Part shown: positions 47,000-55,174 of the stretch, piece after piece
How the letters are laid out: each line of letters starts with the position of its first letter
How positions within the stretch are numbered: the stretch's first letter is position 1
DNA from: Akkermansia muciniphila
GTDB taxonomy: Bacteria; Verrucomicrobiota; Verrucomicrobiia; Verrucomicrobiales; DEV007
DNA: 64,000 nt
Direction: 5' to 3'
NCBI GenBank assembly: GCA_945883495.1
Contig: CAMCXS010000004.1
Coordinates: 107,789 to 171,788 of the forward strand
Made by a program: the position numbers and the translations under genes
The notes under the pieces: model-generated
The model's database searches: none
What the model was told of the DNA's origin: nothing
What the model saw: only the letters and a program-made list of their open reading frames with translations

Positions 47000-47286
47000 G
47001 GGCGGGTCCAAATTTCCGGCGGAAAAAGAAGCCGGCACGCGGGCGGGCCCAAATTTCCGGCGGAAAAAGGAGCCGACACGCAGGCGGGTCCAAACTTCCG
47101 GCGGAAAAAGGAGCCGGCACGCAGGCGGGCCCAAATTTCCGGCGGAAAAAGGAGCCGGCACGCGGGCGGGTCCAAATTTCCGGCGGAAAAAGAAGCCGGC
47201 ACGCGGGCGGGCCCAAATTTCCGGCGGAAAAAGGAGCCGGCACGCGAGCGGGTCCAAATTTCCGGCGGAAAAAGGAGTCGGCACAC
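47000..47286. repeat. Seven direct repeats of a 41-bp unit with palindromic core
   Basis: Seven head-to-tail 41-bp units. Each holds the core ccggcggaaaaag. Six of the seven hold the perfect inverted repeat TTTCCG-G-CGGAAA; unit 3 has cttccggcgg. Position 8 of the units alternates t, c, t, c, t, c, t, so the array likely grew as 82-bp dimers. There are no unique spacers, so this is not a CRISPR. It ends 285 bp before the start of the parA-like gene, the arrangement expected of a centromere-like or iteron site, which is an inference. Confidence 0.9.
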
Positions 47287-47571
47287 TGGCGGGCCCTGCG
47301 CACCCACGCCTGGCCGTCCACGGTAGCCGCCCCCTTGCGGGGGTGGCCGGAGCGATCCGCGATTCCCCGCTTCTCTCCAAGTTCCCTTCGTGCTCTTCGG
47401 AGCCTCCGTGGTGACCGAAGCCGTGTTCTCACCAAGAAGTTCGCGAAGCGCACGAAGAGATGAAGCCGGACTGAATCTGCATTCTGGGGCTGATCTCGCT
47501 CCGCAGAGGAGGGCTTGCAAAGATCAAGGGAATCGACTAGCTGAGGTTCGTTACCGAAACCTCTTCCACCG
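47287..47571. repeat. Right copy of degenerate flanking repeat and parA upstream region
   Basis: The first ~130 bases are the right-hand partner of the repeat at 45597-45760, including the hairpin 'ggtagccgcccccttgcggg'. After that come 'tcaccaagaagttcgcgaag' type dispersed-repeat pieces and about 100 bases of ordinary sequence leading to the parA-like ATG at 47572. The promoter of the parA-like gene should lie here; no clear -35/-10 pair was identified. Confidence 0.45.
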
Positions 47572-48666
47572 ATGACCTCCGCCGCTTCCGACTCGGGTGA
47601 CCACGAAGACTTTGTCCAATGGATGGAGAGGATGTGGGTTCGAAAGGACTCAACGAATCAGCAGTTCCGCATCGGCGACCTGAACCCGTGGTTCTTGGAT
47701 CGCGGGAGAACCGATTTTCTTGCCCTTAAGAAAGAGTGCACCGGCAAAGTCATCGCGATGGCAAATCTGAAAGGCGGAGTCGGCAAAAGCACGCTCGCCG
47801 CGAATCTGGGGGCTGCTTTGGCCGATCAAGGAAAGCGGGTGCTGCTGATTGATCTGGACTGGCAGGAATCTCTGACGCGCTTGACGCTTACGATTGACGA
47901 AGCCAAGGACTTCAGTCGCCGCCTCTCACCGCTGGTGGCTCAAGCTCTGGTGAACTATGCGAGAACTCCGCGAGTGTCGAACTGGGGGAAGCTTACTGCG
48001 AAGCCCGAGGCGGTGCTGGTGAGCAGAGCTTGCGCGAACGGCGGGACGCTCGCCGTTCTTCCCACCACCAGCGACCTACAGATTGCCGAGGAGCTTTCGC
48101 TCATGAGCTATTTCTGGACCGCGAAGAAGGTGCAGGGCACGGCCCGGGTGGATGCCAGCGAGATCTACGATTGCCGATTCATCGTGGCGGAGATGATTAG
48201 TCTTTGGGGCAGTGAATTTGATTATGTCATCACCGATTGTCCGCCGCGCCTGACGACGTCGTGCGTCGGAGCGCTGGCCGCGTCGGACGTCATCCTGATG
48301 CCGAGTCAGCAAGATCCGGTGGCGCTGAACGGGATCACGCACTTTCTGACAAGGTTCGTTCCCCAATTCACTCGGGCTCTCTGGGAGGGACGGTCCAAAA
48401 TGCCTTCAATTCTAGCGGTGTTGAATTCGGTCCACTGGGCCGCGGAAGGCAGCGCCAAAAAAGCTATCAAAGGGTTCGTCGAAGGGTTTGATCAAGCTCG
48501 GCTGAACCTGCAGGCTTCCAAAGCGATCATCCCCCACTACGCGGGCTTCCGCAAAGCCAGTGAGGATCGGTCCAAGCATGTGCGACCGATGGCGCTGGAT
48601 TACTCCAACGCGCAAAGGGTTCGAGCCGCGCTGGCCATCCTGCGGCAAGAAGTCGAGGCGCTCTGA
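47572..48666 (+). CDS. ParA/MinD-type partition ATPase
   Basis: A 364-residue deviant Walker A ATPase. The P-loop is LKGGVGKSTLAANLGAALA at about residue 67, with the ParA signature Lys. VLLIDLDWQESLTRL is the Walker A' strand and VITDCPPRLTTS the Walker B. ParA proteins use ATP-driven DNA binding to position plasmids, chromosomes or protein cargo. A 60-residue N-terminal region precedes the ATPase and may bind DNA or a partner. A seven-unit repeat array lies upstream and a small helical protein gene 38 nt downstream. That arrangement resembles a partition locus, though no ParB homologue is seen. Confidence 0.88.
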   Translation: MTSAASDSGDHEDFVQWMERMWVRKDSTNQQFRIGDLNPWFLDRGRTDFLALKKECTGKVIAMANLKGGVGKSTLAANLGAALADQGKRVLLIDLDWQESLTRLTLTIDEAKDFSRRLSPLVAQALVNYARTPRVSNWGKLTAKPEAVLVSRACANGGTLAVLPTTSDLQIAEELSLMSYFWTAKKVQGTARVDASEIYDCRFIVAEMISLWGSEFDYVITDCPPRLTTSCVGALAASDVILMPSQQDPVALNGITHFLTRFVPQFTRALWEGRSKMPSILAVLNSVHWAAEGSAKKAIKGFVEGFDQARLNLQASKAIIPHYAGFRKASEDRSKHVRPMALDYSNAQRVRAALAILRQEVEAL

Positions 48667-48704
48667 ACCGTGACGATCCCTAGCCTAAAATCCTCCGCAC
48701 CGAG

Positions 48705-49166
48705 ATGACCACACGAGAGCTAGCCGATCTCATCCGCCCAGCGTTCCGGGATGCCTCCAATCACCTGTCGGCCCGGGATCTCACCGAGCTGCAAACACTC
48801 CTGGACAGTCTTGAATGTTTGCATACACTGACTATCAGTGTTCTCGTTCAAAAGATGAAACAGTTGAAAGCACCAGGTGTCGCTCCCGTTGCCCACGCCG
48901 TTGAGGCGACGGACCCCAACCGGTCTGCCCTGCAAGACCTCGAAGCGCTCTACGCCGAAGTCAAAACTTGGGAAGAACCGGATTACGACTTGGTGCGTGA
49001 GCGGGTCCAGTCCATTTGCCAGCCGCTCAAGAAGCCGGACCTCCTCGCCCTGAATCGCCAGTTCACCGGACGCGGCGCCTCCTCGGACTCCAAAGCGGAT
49101 CTGATTCAGTTGATCGCGAATCCGATTCTGACGCGGTTGGAGAATCGGTTCATGTTTTTGAGCTAG
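48705..49166 (+). CDS. Small helical protein, possible ParA partner
   Basis: A 153-residue protein predicted to be almost all helix (for example LTELQTLLDSLECLHTLTIS and LTRLENRFMFLS), soluble and without signal peptide. The C-terminal half contains KKPDLLALNRQFTGRG and KADLIQLIANPILTRL, spaced like a small helix-turn-helix-like bundle. No family is recognised. Its position 38 nt after the ParA-type gene suggests it is the adaptor or DNA-binding partner, which remains a guess. Confidence 0.55.
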   Translation: MTTRELADLIRPAFRDASNHLSARDLTELQTLLDSLECLHTLTISVLVQKMKQLKAPGVAPVAHAVEATDPNRSALQDLEALYAEVKTWEEPDYDLVRERVQSICQPLKKPDLLALNRQFTGRGASSDSKADLIQLIANPILTRLENRFMFLS

Positions 49167-49211
49167 GGTGCGGCTTGGGTGAAGCCCGTTCTAATGAGAT
49201 ACTAAAGCGAC

Positions 49212-49231
49212 AATCAAGCAGGTTGACTGTC
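49212..49231. repeat. 20-bp dispersed direct repeat, copy 1
   Basis: AATCAAGCAGGTTGACTGTC occurs here and again, exactly, at 51013-51032. Similarity extends leftwards (aaagc). The two copies bracket the toxin-antitoxin and response-regulator segment. No inverted partner or integrase is seen, so use as an attachment site is not supported. Confidence 0.6.
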
Positions 49232-49358
49232 GCCAATAAACCTCTCGGACCTCCTCAGCGATCTGAGGCGACGGCGATTTCGGTCGGCCAGGGCTTTGTC
49301 CCGAGTTCCTCCACCCTCCAGCGTAGACAGGATTGCCAAAACGCGCTACTTTGCGAAC

Positions 49359-49589
49359 ATGCCGATTTCGGAAAGAGTTCTTCGCTTGGCGGAAGCCTAT
49401 GCGAGCCTTAGCGAAGCAGAACGGTCCGAGTTTGCGCGGCTGGTGACCGCCGCTGAGAACGGGAGCGACCCGGAAGGGCTCGGAGCGGAGTGGACCCGGA
49501 CGATTCGCCATCGCGCCGCGGAGATCGATGCTGGCGAGGTGTCTTTGATTGAAGGAGAGGATTTCCTGCGCCGGTTGCGGGCGGTTTAG
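49359..49589 (+). CDS. Addiction-module antitoxin-like protein
   Basis: A 76-residue protein matching the pattern of short toxin-associated proteins of the RelE/ParE addiction modules (TIGR02574-like). It has an N-terminal helix region and a C-terminal tail EIDAGEVSLIEGEDFLRRLR like the common 'RRxxEIDAGEVxxxxxEEVxxRLR' ending. It should bind and neutralise the toxin encoded 38 nt downstream. Start MPISERVLRL at 49359. Confidence 0.8.
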   Translation: MPISERVLRLAEAYASLSEAERSEFARLVTAAENGSDPEGLGAEWTRTIRHRAAEIDAGEVSLIEGEDFLRRLRAV

Positions 49590-49627
49590 TTGGATTCCAC
49601 TGGCAAGATTGGTCTGACTTTGCGGCG

Positions 49628-49927
49628 ATGGTTGGTTTTCGTCTTCACCCGGAAGCGGAAGCCGAGGCCATGGCTGAGGCGGGGTGGATACGGGCGGACG
49701 ATCCAATTCAGGGCGAGCTGTTTGTGCAGGCGCTGGAGAGTGCCATTCTCCATGCTCGACGCGATCCGACGCGCTACCGTTGTTTCGATGGCGAGTTTCG
49801 CAAACTGCGCGTGGGGAAGTTCCGTCATTCGCTCGTCTATCGCTACATTGATGGGGAAATTCAAATTCTAGCCGTCGCCCACATGAACCGTAGGCCAGGG
49901 TATTGGAAAGACCGGACCGAAGGTTGA
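49628..49927 (+). CDS. RelE/ParE-family toxin
   Basis: A 99-residue protein with the ParE/RelE fold pattern: N-terminal VGFRLHPEAEAEAMAEA, a central helix region, and the C-terminal strands YRYIDGEIQILAVAHMNRRPGYW, where Arg, His and Tyr are typical for this superfamily. RelE members cleave mRNA on the ribosome, ParE members poison gyrase; which applies is not decidable here. It follows its antitoxin gene by 38 nt. Confidence 0.85.
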   Translation: MVGFRLHPEAEAEAMAEAGWIRADDPIQGELFVQALESAILHARRDPTRYRCFDGEFRKLRVGKFRHSLVYRYIDGEIQILAVAHMNRRPGYWKDRTEG

Positions 49928-50028
49928 AGGCGGGTGGATGGAGCTACGTGGTGTGATTGGCACAAGGCAAAGGCTTGAGTCCCATGGTACGGGACCTGCA
50001 GAAGATATAAATCACTGCATCTTACTCG

Positions 50029-50451
50029 ATGAAGCGCAGTGCACACCACATCCTCTTGATCGACGACGATCTCGGGCGGCTGTTTCTCACCCAGCACGCG
50101 CTTCGAAAGGAGCTCTCGGACCGCAGCACGGTCCACTTGGCCAACAGCGGTCGCGAAGGCATCGCCTTTATGGCAGGCAATGGCGAATTCTCCGACCGCG
50201 CCCGCCACCCATTCCCCACCATCGTCATCACCGATCTGAACATGCCGGACGGGGACGGCTTTGATGTCCTCCAGTTCATGCAGCACAATCCGGAATGGGG
50301 CGTCATCCCTCGCATTATGGTCTCCAGCTCGGAGGACGACGATGATGTCCGCACCGCCTACTTTCTTGGGGCGAGCGCCTATCACGTAAAACCCACCGGC
50401 ACGGAGCTGGATGTCTGGCCCGGCCACGGCTTTGGTGGTGCTCGTCAGTGA
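50029..50451 (+). CDS. Response regulator receiver domain with replaced C-terminal end
   Basis: A 140-residue receiver domain: HILLIDDDLGRLFL supplies the acidic pocket, IVITDLNMPDGDGFDVLQF the phosphoryl Asp, SSS the Thr/Ser switch site and AYHVKPTG the conserved Lys-Pro. The family (Rcp1-like, single-domain) usually ends with a helix of 15-20 residues after KP, ending in a Trp-rich tail. Here a Gly/Trp-rich stretch (LDVWPGHGFGGARQ) follows instead, and the next coding frame overlaps in another phase. The 3' end has probably been replaced by rearrangement. No kinase lies nearby. Confidence 0.75.
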   Translation: MKRSAHHILLIDDDLGRLFLTQHALRKELSDRSTVHLANSGREGIAFMAGNGEFSDRARHPFPTIVITDLNMPDGDGFDVLQFMQHNPEWGVIPRIMVSSSEDDDDVRTAYFLGASAYHVKPTGTELDVWPGHGFGGARQ

Positions 50452-50788
50452 ACAACGGGCCGGAATTGGCCTCATCTTATCGATCAAGCGGCTTCAGGAA
50501 GAATACCTCACCGGGCAGGCGGGCGTCGTCATCCTCATGATAGACGAACAGAACCCGATCCCACCGACCGCCACGGAAACCTGGGAGGCCGTGCAGGCGT
50601 TCGAAGCCAACGGCGGGCACTTCGTGCTGGTGCCGCGTGCCTGGCTGGCCGACTTCGAGGCGCTGATCCGGCTCCGCCGAGAGGTCCACGCCGGGAACCT
50701 GCGGAACCCGGATGGATCCACCGTGCCGCCTACCGAGGTGATCCGGTTCATGGAGACGGGATTCAAATCCGGTTTGCTCGATTGTTAG
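50411..50788 (+). pseudogene. Gene fragment of unknown origin
   Basis: A 125-residue frame that begins inside the response-regulator gene with no ribosome binding site. It continues with ordered-looking sequence (VVILMIDEQNPIPPTATETW, FVLVPRAWLADFEALIRLRR). It reads like the C-terminal end of a larger protein that has lost its N terminus. No family was recognised. The end at 50788 lies just before a region of palindromes and dispersed repeats. Confidence 0.4.
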
Positions 50789-51231
50789 CGGGGGACTTTG
50801 GGGAAGGCGGCGTAGGTCGCTGCCGGCGGACTTCAGTCCGCGATCTCCGGACTAAAGTCCGGGCTATGTTCGTGGCCGGTTGCGCGTTGAAGATTAGCCT
50901 GTCTCGATATCCGTGTAGATCCGCGCGATCCGTGGCTGTAGAAACGTTTTTTGCGGGAACCACGGATCAAGCGGATGAGCACGGATCGGAAGGAGGTCGA
51001 TGACAAAGCAATAATCAAGCAGGTTGACTGTCCCTCTGTAGGCCGACTGTTCTCCTGCCCGGAGGAGAATTCCTTCGAGGCGGTTTTTTTGCACCGTCTC
51101 CACGGCCCTGGCGAACATACTAGCAGCCGCGTGCGGGCTGCGGTTGCCGTGGGGGCGCGCCGCTGGACATTGTCGTAGAAGTCGATCCCCAACCCTCAAC
51201 CCGTCAACTGGCGCGCCCAGCGCGTTCGCGT
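50789..51231. repeat. 443-nt intergenic region with palindromes and inverted repeats
   Basis: No gene is supported. Two 14-bp palindromes CGGACTTCAGTCCG (50827-50840) and CGGACTAAAGTCCG (50848-50861) lie side by side. An imperfect inverted repeat (50909-50935 with 50959-50987, arms with 'atccgtg' and 'gatccgtgg') surrounds a 23-nt loop. The second copy of the 20-bp dispersed repeat sits at 51013-51032. Such short palindromes recur in many Verrucomicrobia genomes and may be transposable in the REP sense. Confidence 0.6.
51013..51032. repeat. 20-bp dispersed direct repeat, copy 2
   Basis: Exact second copy of the element at 49212-49231, in the same orientation, 1.8 kb away. Both copies are preceded by the purine-rich aaagc, so the repeat unit may be a few bases longer. 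Confidence 0.6.
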
Positions 51232-53661
51232 TTAGCGCGACTGCGGAATGCGCATGGCGTAGAAGGAGCGGTAGGCGAAGACAAGGGCGGTGATAAGGAA
51301 GAAGCCCCCGATCAGATTTTTGGTGGTCTGGTGCGTCATGGTGACGGCGATCTCAACGGCGAGGAGACCGAAGAGAGTGGTGAACTTAATGACAGGGTTC
51401 AGAGCCACCGAGGACGTGTCCTTAAATGGATCTCCCACCGTATCGCCCACGACGGTGGCGGCGTGCAGGTCCGTGCCTTTCTGGCGCAGATCGACTTCGA
51501 CGATCTTTTTGGCGTTGTCCCAGGCGCCACCGGCATTGGCCATGAAGATGGCTTGGAACAAACCGAAGAACGCAATGGCGATAAGATAGCCGATGAAGAA
51601 ATACGCATCGAAGAACGGCAGCGCCAGAGCAAAGCAGAAGATCACCGCGAAGATATTCCACATGCCAAGTTGTGCATATTGCGTGCAGATGGCGACGACC
51701 TCTTTGCTGTCCTCGTCTGACGCGGTGGTGGCGTCCAGCTTCATGTGCTCCTTGATATAGACCACGGCCCGGTAGGCGCCGGTGACAACCGCCTGGCAAG
51801 AAGCTCCCGTGAACCAATAAATCACTGAGCCGCCCATGAGCAGGCCGAGGATAATTTGCGGCTGGACGATGGAGAGGCCGGTGACGACATCTCCGAAGAG
51901 ATTTTCCAGGAGCATGATGATGCCGAAAACCATGGTGGTGGCACCGACTACAGCCGTGCCGATCAGTACCGGTTTTGAGGTCGCTTTGAACGTGTTTCCG
52001 GCTCCATCGGCCTTCTCCAGTTGGTGTTTGGCGTTCTCGAAGTCCGGGGAGAATCCGAAGGCTTTCTTGATCTCCGCTCCGATCTTGGGGCGACCTTCAA
52101 TTTGGCTCAATTCATAAACGGATTGGGCGTTGTCGGTGACCGGGCCGAAGCTATCCACGGCAATGGTGACCGGCCCCATGCCGAGGAATCCAAATGCGAC
52201 GAGACCGAAAGCGAAGATAGGAGCCGCAAAGCTGAATTTTTCTGGCATGATGGACATGAGGGCGTCATTCAACGAGAATTGCCACGCGAAGTACATGAGC
52301 ACGGTGATGACTAGCCCCATCCAGAACGCCGAGAAATTTCCAGCGACGAAGCCGGATAAGATATTTAGCGAGGCGCCGCCGTGTTGGGATGCGTTGGTGA
52401 TTTCCTTGACGTGACGTGAATTCGGGCTGGTGAAAATCTTGGTGAACTCGGGAATTAGCGCGCCGGCGATCGTCCCGCAGCTAATAATGCAGGAGAGCAC
52501 CCACCAAAGGTCTGGAAGCGCCTGGCCGTTGAGTTTGAAATCGCCGAGCAGAAGATGGCTCGCCAGGAATGTGACGGCGATGGAGACCAGCGAAGTGATC
52601 CAGATGAGGTGAGTCAGGGGCGCCTCGAAGTCGAAGTCCTTCTTGGTGCCGTAGAGAGATTTGCCGATCGATTCGTTAAGGAGATAAGAACCCAATGACG
52701 TCACGATCATGAGCGCCCGCATCGCGAAAAGCCAGACGATGAGGGTGGCGCCGACTTCCGGGCTTTCGGCCAGGGCGAGAGCAATGAAGGTGATGAGGGC
52801 GACTCCAGTGACGCCGTAGGTCTCAAATCCATCGGCGGAAGGGCCCACGGAATCGCCCGCGTTGTCCCCCGTGCAATCCGCGATGACGCCGGGGTTCTTA
52901 GGATCGTCTTCGGGGAGCTTGAAGACGATTTTCATGAGGTCGGAGCCAATGTCCGCGATCTTGGTGAAGATTCCGCCGCAGATCCGGAGCACGGAAGCAC
53001 CCAGGGATTCCCCGATGGCGAACCCGATAAAGCAGGGGCCGACCAGATCTTGCGGGAGGAAGATCAAGATACAGATCATGAAAAAGAGCTCCACGCAGAC
53101 GAGGAGCAGGCCGACGCTCATCCCGGAGCGCAGGGGAATGCCGAGGGTGGCGAAGGGTTGTCCACGGAGGGCGGCGAAGGAGGTTCGGGAGTTCGCGACC
53201 GTGTTGATCCGGATGCCGAACCAAGCGACGCCAAAGGAGCCTGCCATCCCGAGAATGGAGGCGAGCAGGATGACTATCACCCGGAACGGCCCCGCATGTT
53301 GGAGAAATCCGAAGTAGTAAATCATGCAGACGGCGATCAGTCCCCAGAGGATTCCAAGGAACTTGCCCTGCGTGTAGAGATAGGTTTTGCAGGTTTCCCA
53401 GATCGTATTGGAAACCTTGGCCATGCTCTCGTGAACGGGGAGTTGGCGGGTTTGCCGGTACTGGAGCAGCCCGAAGAGGGCGCCGAGGATACAGATCACG
53501 AGGCCGATGAGCATCAAGCCGTGTCCGCTGATGCCCCCGAGCGCGGGGAATGACACGGTATCGAGTTTGGGAATTTTGATATCGGCCTCACTAGCCAAGG
53601 CGCCTCCCGCGCCGGCGAGGGTAAAGACCGCCGTCACCAACAAGCACTGCAGGGGTTTCAT
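51232..53661 (-). CDS. hppA: Membrane-bound proton-translocating pyrophosphatase
   Basis: HppA hydrolyses pyrophosphate and pumps H+ (or Na+) across the membrane. The 809 residues include a signal-like first segment and about 16 TM helices. Substrate-site motifs are present but divergent: PEDDPKNPGVIADCTGDNAG stands in for the usual NPAVIADNVGDN, and ADIGSDLMKIVFKLP for the usual ADVGADLVGKVE. The ion-selectivity segment GNTFKATSK has the Lys typical of potassium-independent pumps. Start ATG 53661 is preferred over a long upstream extension that has no homology. It is divergent from an MFS gene 169 nt away. Confidence 0.92.
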   Translation of the reverse strand: MKPLQCLLVTAVFTLAGAGGALASEADIKIPKLDTVSFPALGGISGHGLMLIGLVICILGALFGLLQYRQTRQLPVHESMAKVSNTIWETCKTYLYTQGKFLGILWGLIAVCMIYYFGFLQHAGPFRVIVILLASILGMAGSFGVAWFGIRINTVANSRTSFAALRGQPFATLGIPLRSGMSVGLLLVCVELFFMICILIFLPQDLVGPCFIGFAIGESLGASVLRICGGIFTKIADIGSDLMKIVFKLPEDDPKNPGVIADCTGDNAGDSVGPSADGFETYGVTGVALITFIALALAESPEVGATLIVWLFAMRALMIVTSLGSYLLNESIGKSLYGTKKDFDFEAPLTHLIWITSLVSIAVTFLASHLLLGDFKLNGQALPDLWWVLSCIISCGTIAGALIPEFTKIFTSPNSRHVKEITNASQHGGASLNILSGFVAGNFSAFWMGLVITVLMYFAWQFSLNDALMSIMPEKFSFAAPIFAFGLVAFGFLGMGPVTIAVDSFGPVTDNAQSVYELSQIEGRPKIGAEIKKAFGFSPDFENAKHQLEKADGAGNTFKATSKPVLIGTAVVGATTMVFGIIMLLENLFGDVVTGLSIVQPQIILGLLMGGSVIYWFTGASCQAVVTGAYRAVVYIKEHMKLDATTASDEDSKEVVAICTQYAQLGMWNIFAVIFCFALALPFFDAYFFIGYLIAIAFFGLFQAIFMANAGGAWDNAKKIVEVDLRQKGTDLHAATVVGDTVGDPFKDTSSVALNPVIKFTTLFGLLAVEIAVTMTHQTTKNLIGGFFLITALVFAYRSFYAMRIPQSR

Positions 53662-53830
53662 AAAGAGGGGGAAAGAAACATTTTGCGGGAAACCTTTCCT
53701 TACGGCTAGCCAATTCTTTGGCGCTGCCGCCGTAAATCGTAATGAAGAATGGAGGCGCGACCGCTGAGGACGCGAAAAGCATTTCCCGGAGCTTGCCAGG
53801 CGGGGGGCGCTCAAGCAGACTGGCGGCCCC

Positions 53831-55113
53831 ATGCACCAGATGAGTTCGCCCACCGAGGTCACACGCTTGCGTGATCTGTCGCCACACCAGTGGAAATCCG
53901 GGATCGCCGCCTGGCTGGGCTGGTTGTTCGACGGGTTGGACATGCACCTCTACACGCTGGTCTGGGCGGTCTTCGTGGCGCAGTTGATGGGCGTGCCCGA
54001 GGAGCACCCGGATGTGGGCCGCAACGGAGCCATCATTCAGGCGATGTTCCTGATCGGGTGGGCCCTGGGGGGGGGTTTTTCGGCCGGGTGGGGGATCTGG
54101 TGGGCCGGAGCCGTACGTTGATGCTGACCATCCTCACCTATGCGTGTTTCACGGGGCTGTCCTACTTCGCCCAGAACTGGCAGCAATTGGCGCTGTGCCG
54201 GTTCCTTTCGGCGCTTGGGATTGGCGGGGAATGGGCCGTGGGCGCGTCGCTGCTTTCAGAGACGTGGCCAAAAAACTGGCGCCCCTGGATCGCGGCGGTT
54301 CTGCAAAGCGCAGTAAACTGTGGCGTGCTGCTGGCCTGTTTGGCGGGTTGGCTCTTGGCCGGACGGGAACCGAAGTTTCTCTTCCTCGTGGGCATTCTCC
54401 CAGCGCTACTGACGTTGTGGATCCGAAAAGCGGTGCCGGAAACGGAAACCTGGGAGGCCGCCCGGGAAGGCCAGCCGGTCCCGAAAATTTCCGAATTGTT
54501 CGGAGCCAAGGTGGCCGGAGTGACTTGGCGCGTCCTCATGATCTGCGGCGTCGGCTTGACGGCGCACTGGGCCTTTCTGTTCTGGCAAGCCAAGTATGTT
54601 AAACTGCTTCCAGCGGTCGCGTCGCTCGACAAAACGGGCAAGGATGCGGTCGTGGCCGCTGCACTGATGTGGATCATGTTCGGCTCCATACTTGGCAATT
54701 TCATCGCGGGCGGGTTGGCCAAGTGGATGGGGTATCGGAAGACGATTTTTTCAATGTTCCTTGCCTATTTCGCCTGCATGTTTGTCGCCTTTCACTGGGA
54801 TTGGGACTGGGCGGAGACGAAGGTTTGGTTCTTTTTGATCGGGGCATGCCAGGGGGTTTTTGGTCTCTTTACGATGTGCCTGCCGCCACTCTTCCCGGTT
54901 TTGCTGCGGACCACGGGTGCGGGTTTCTGTTACAACATCGGGCGGATCATCGCCGCCGGTGGAACTGTGTTCTTTGGCATTTACCAGAAGGATTTGAACG
55001 TGCCGGCCGCCATGGAGTTGGCTAGCTTTATGTTCATTCCCGCAGCCTTCATTTCTCTGCTCCTGCCAGATCCCGTGGAAGAGACTGCTCCCATTGGTCA
55101 AGTCGTGGATTGA
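53831..55113 (+). pseudogene. MFS transporter gene with a single-base frameshift in a G9 tract
   Basis: The sequence encodes a 12-TM major facilitator (metabolite:H+ symporter type, N-terminal WLGWLFDGLDMHLYTLV). The frame breaks at a run of nine G (54067-54075). Before it, MFLIGWALGG reads in one frame; after it, FFGRVGDLVGRSRTLMLT continues in the next. Ten G would restore one protein of about 428 residues. The break may be real (slippage, phase variation) or a sequencing error. The last ~370 residues show intact helices (for example SAVNCGVLLACLAGWLLAG). It is divergent from hppA and followed by a glycosyltransferase 61 nt later. Confidence 0.82.
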
Positions 55114-55174
55114 CCAACACCTGGACTGTGGGTTTGACAGGGGAGGAGGACGGTGATCTCGTGAACTCTCGTCC

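Noticed and set aside
47000..47286. CRISPR array
   Set aside because: Units are contiguous 41-bp direct repeats with no unique spacers, and there are no cas genes in the window.
46677..47520. Long minus-strand reading frames across the 41-bp array
   Set aside because: The repeat unit has no stop in any minus-strand frame, so several overlapping frames stay open at once. Frame and composition are explained by the repeat; there is no start context or domain.
49212..51032. Genomic island with attachment sites
   Set aside because: A 20-bp direct repeat pair exists, but there is no integrase, tRNA or transfer gene between or beside the copies.
51060..51110. Terminator-like hairpin with T7 run
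   Set aside because: The T-run lies in the loop of the hairpin, not after it, so it does not have terminator layout.
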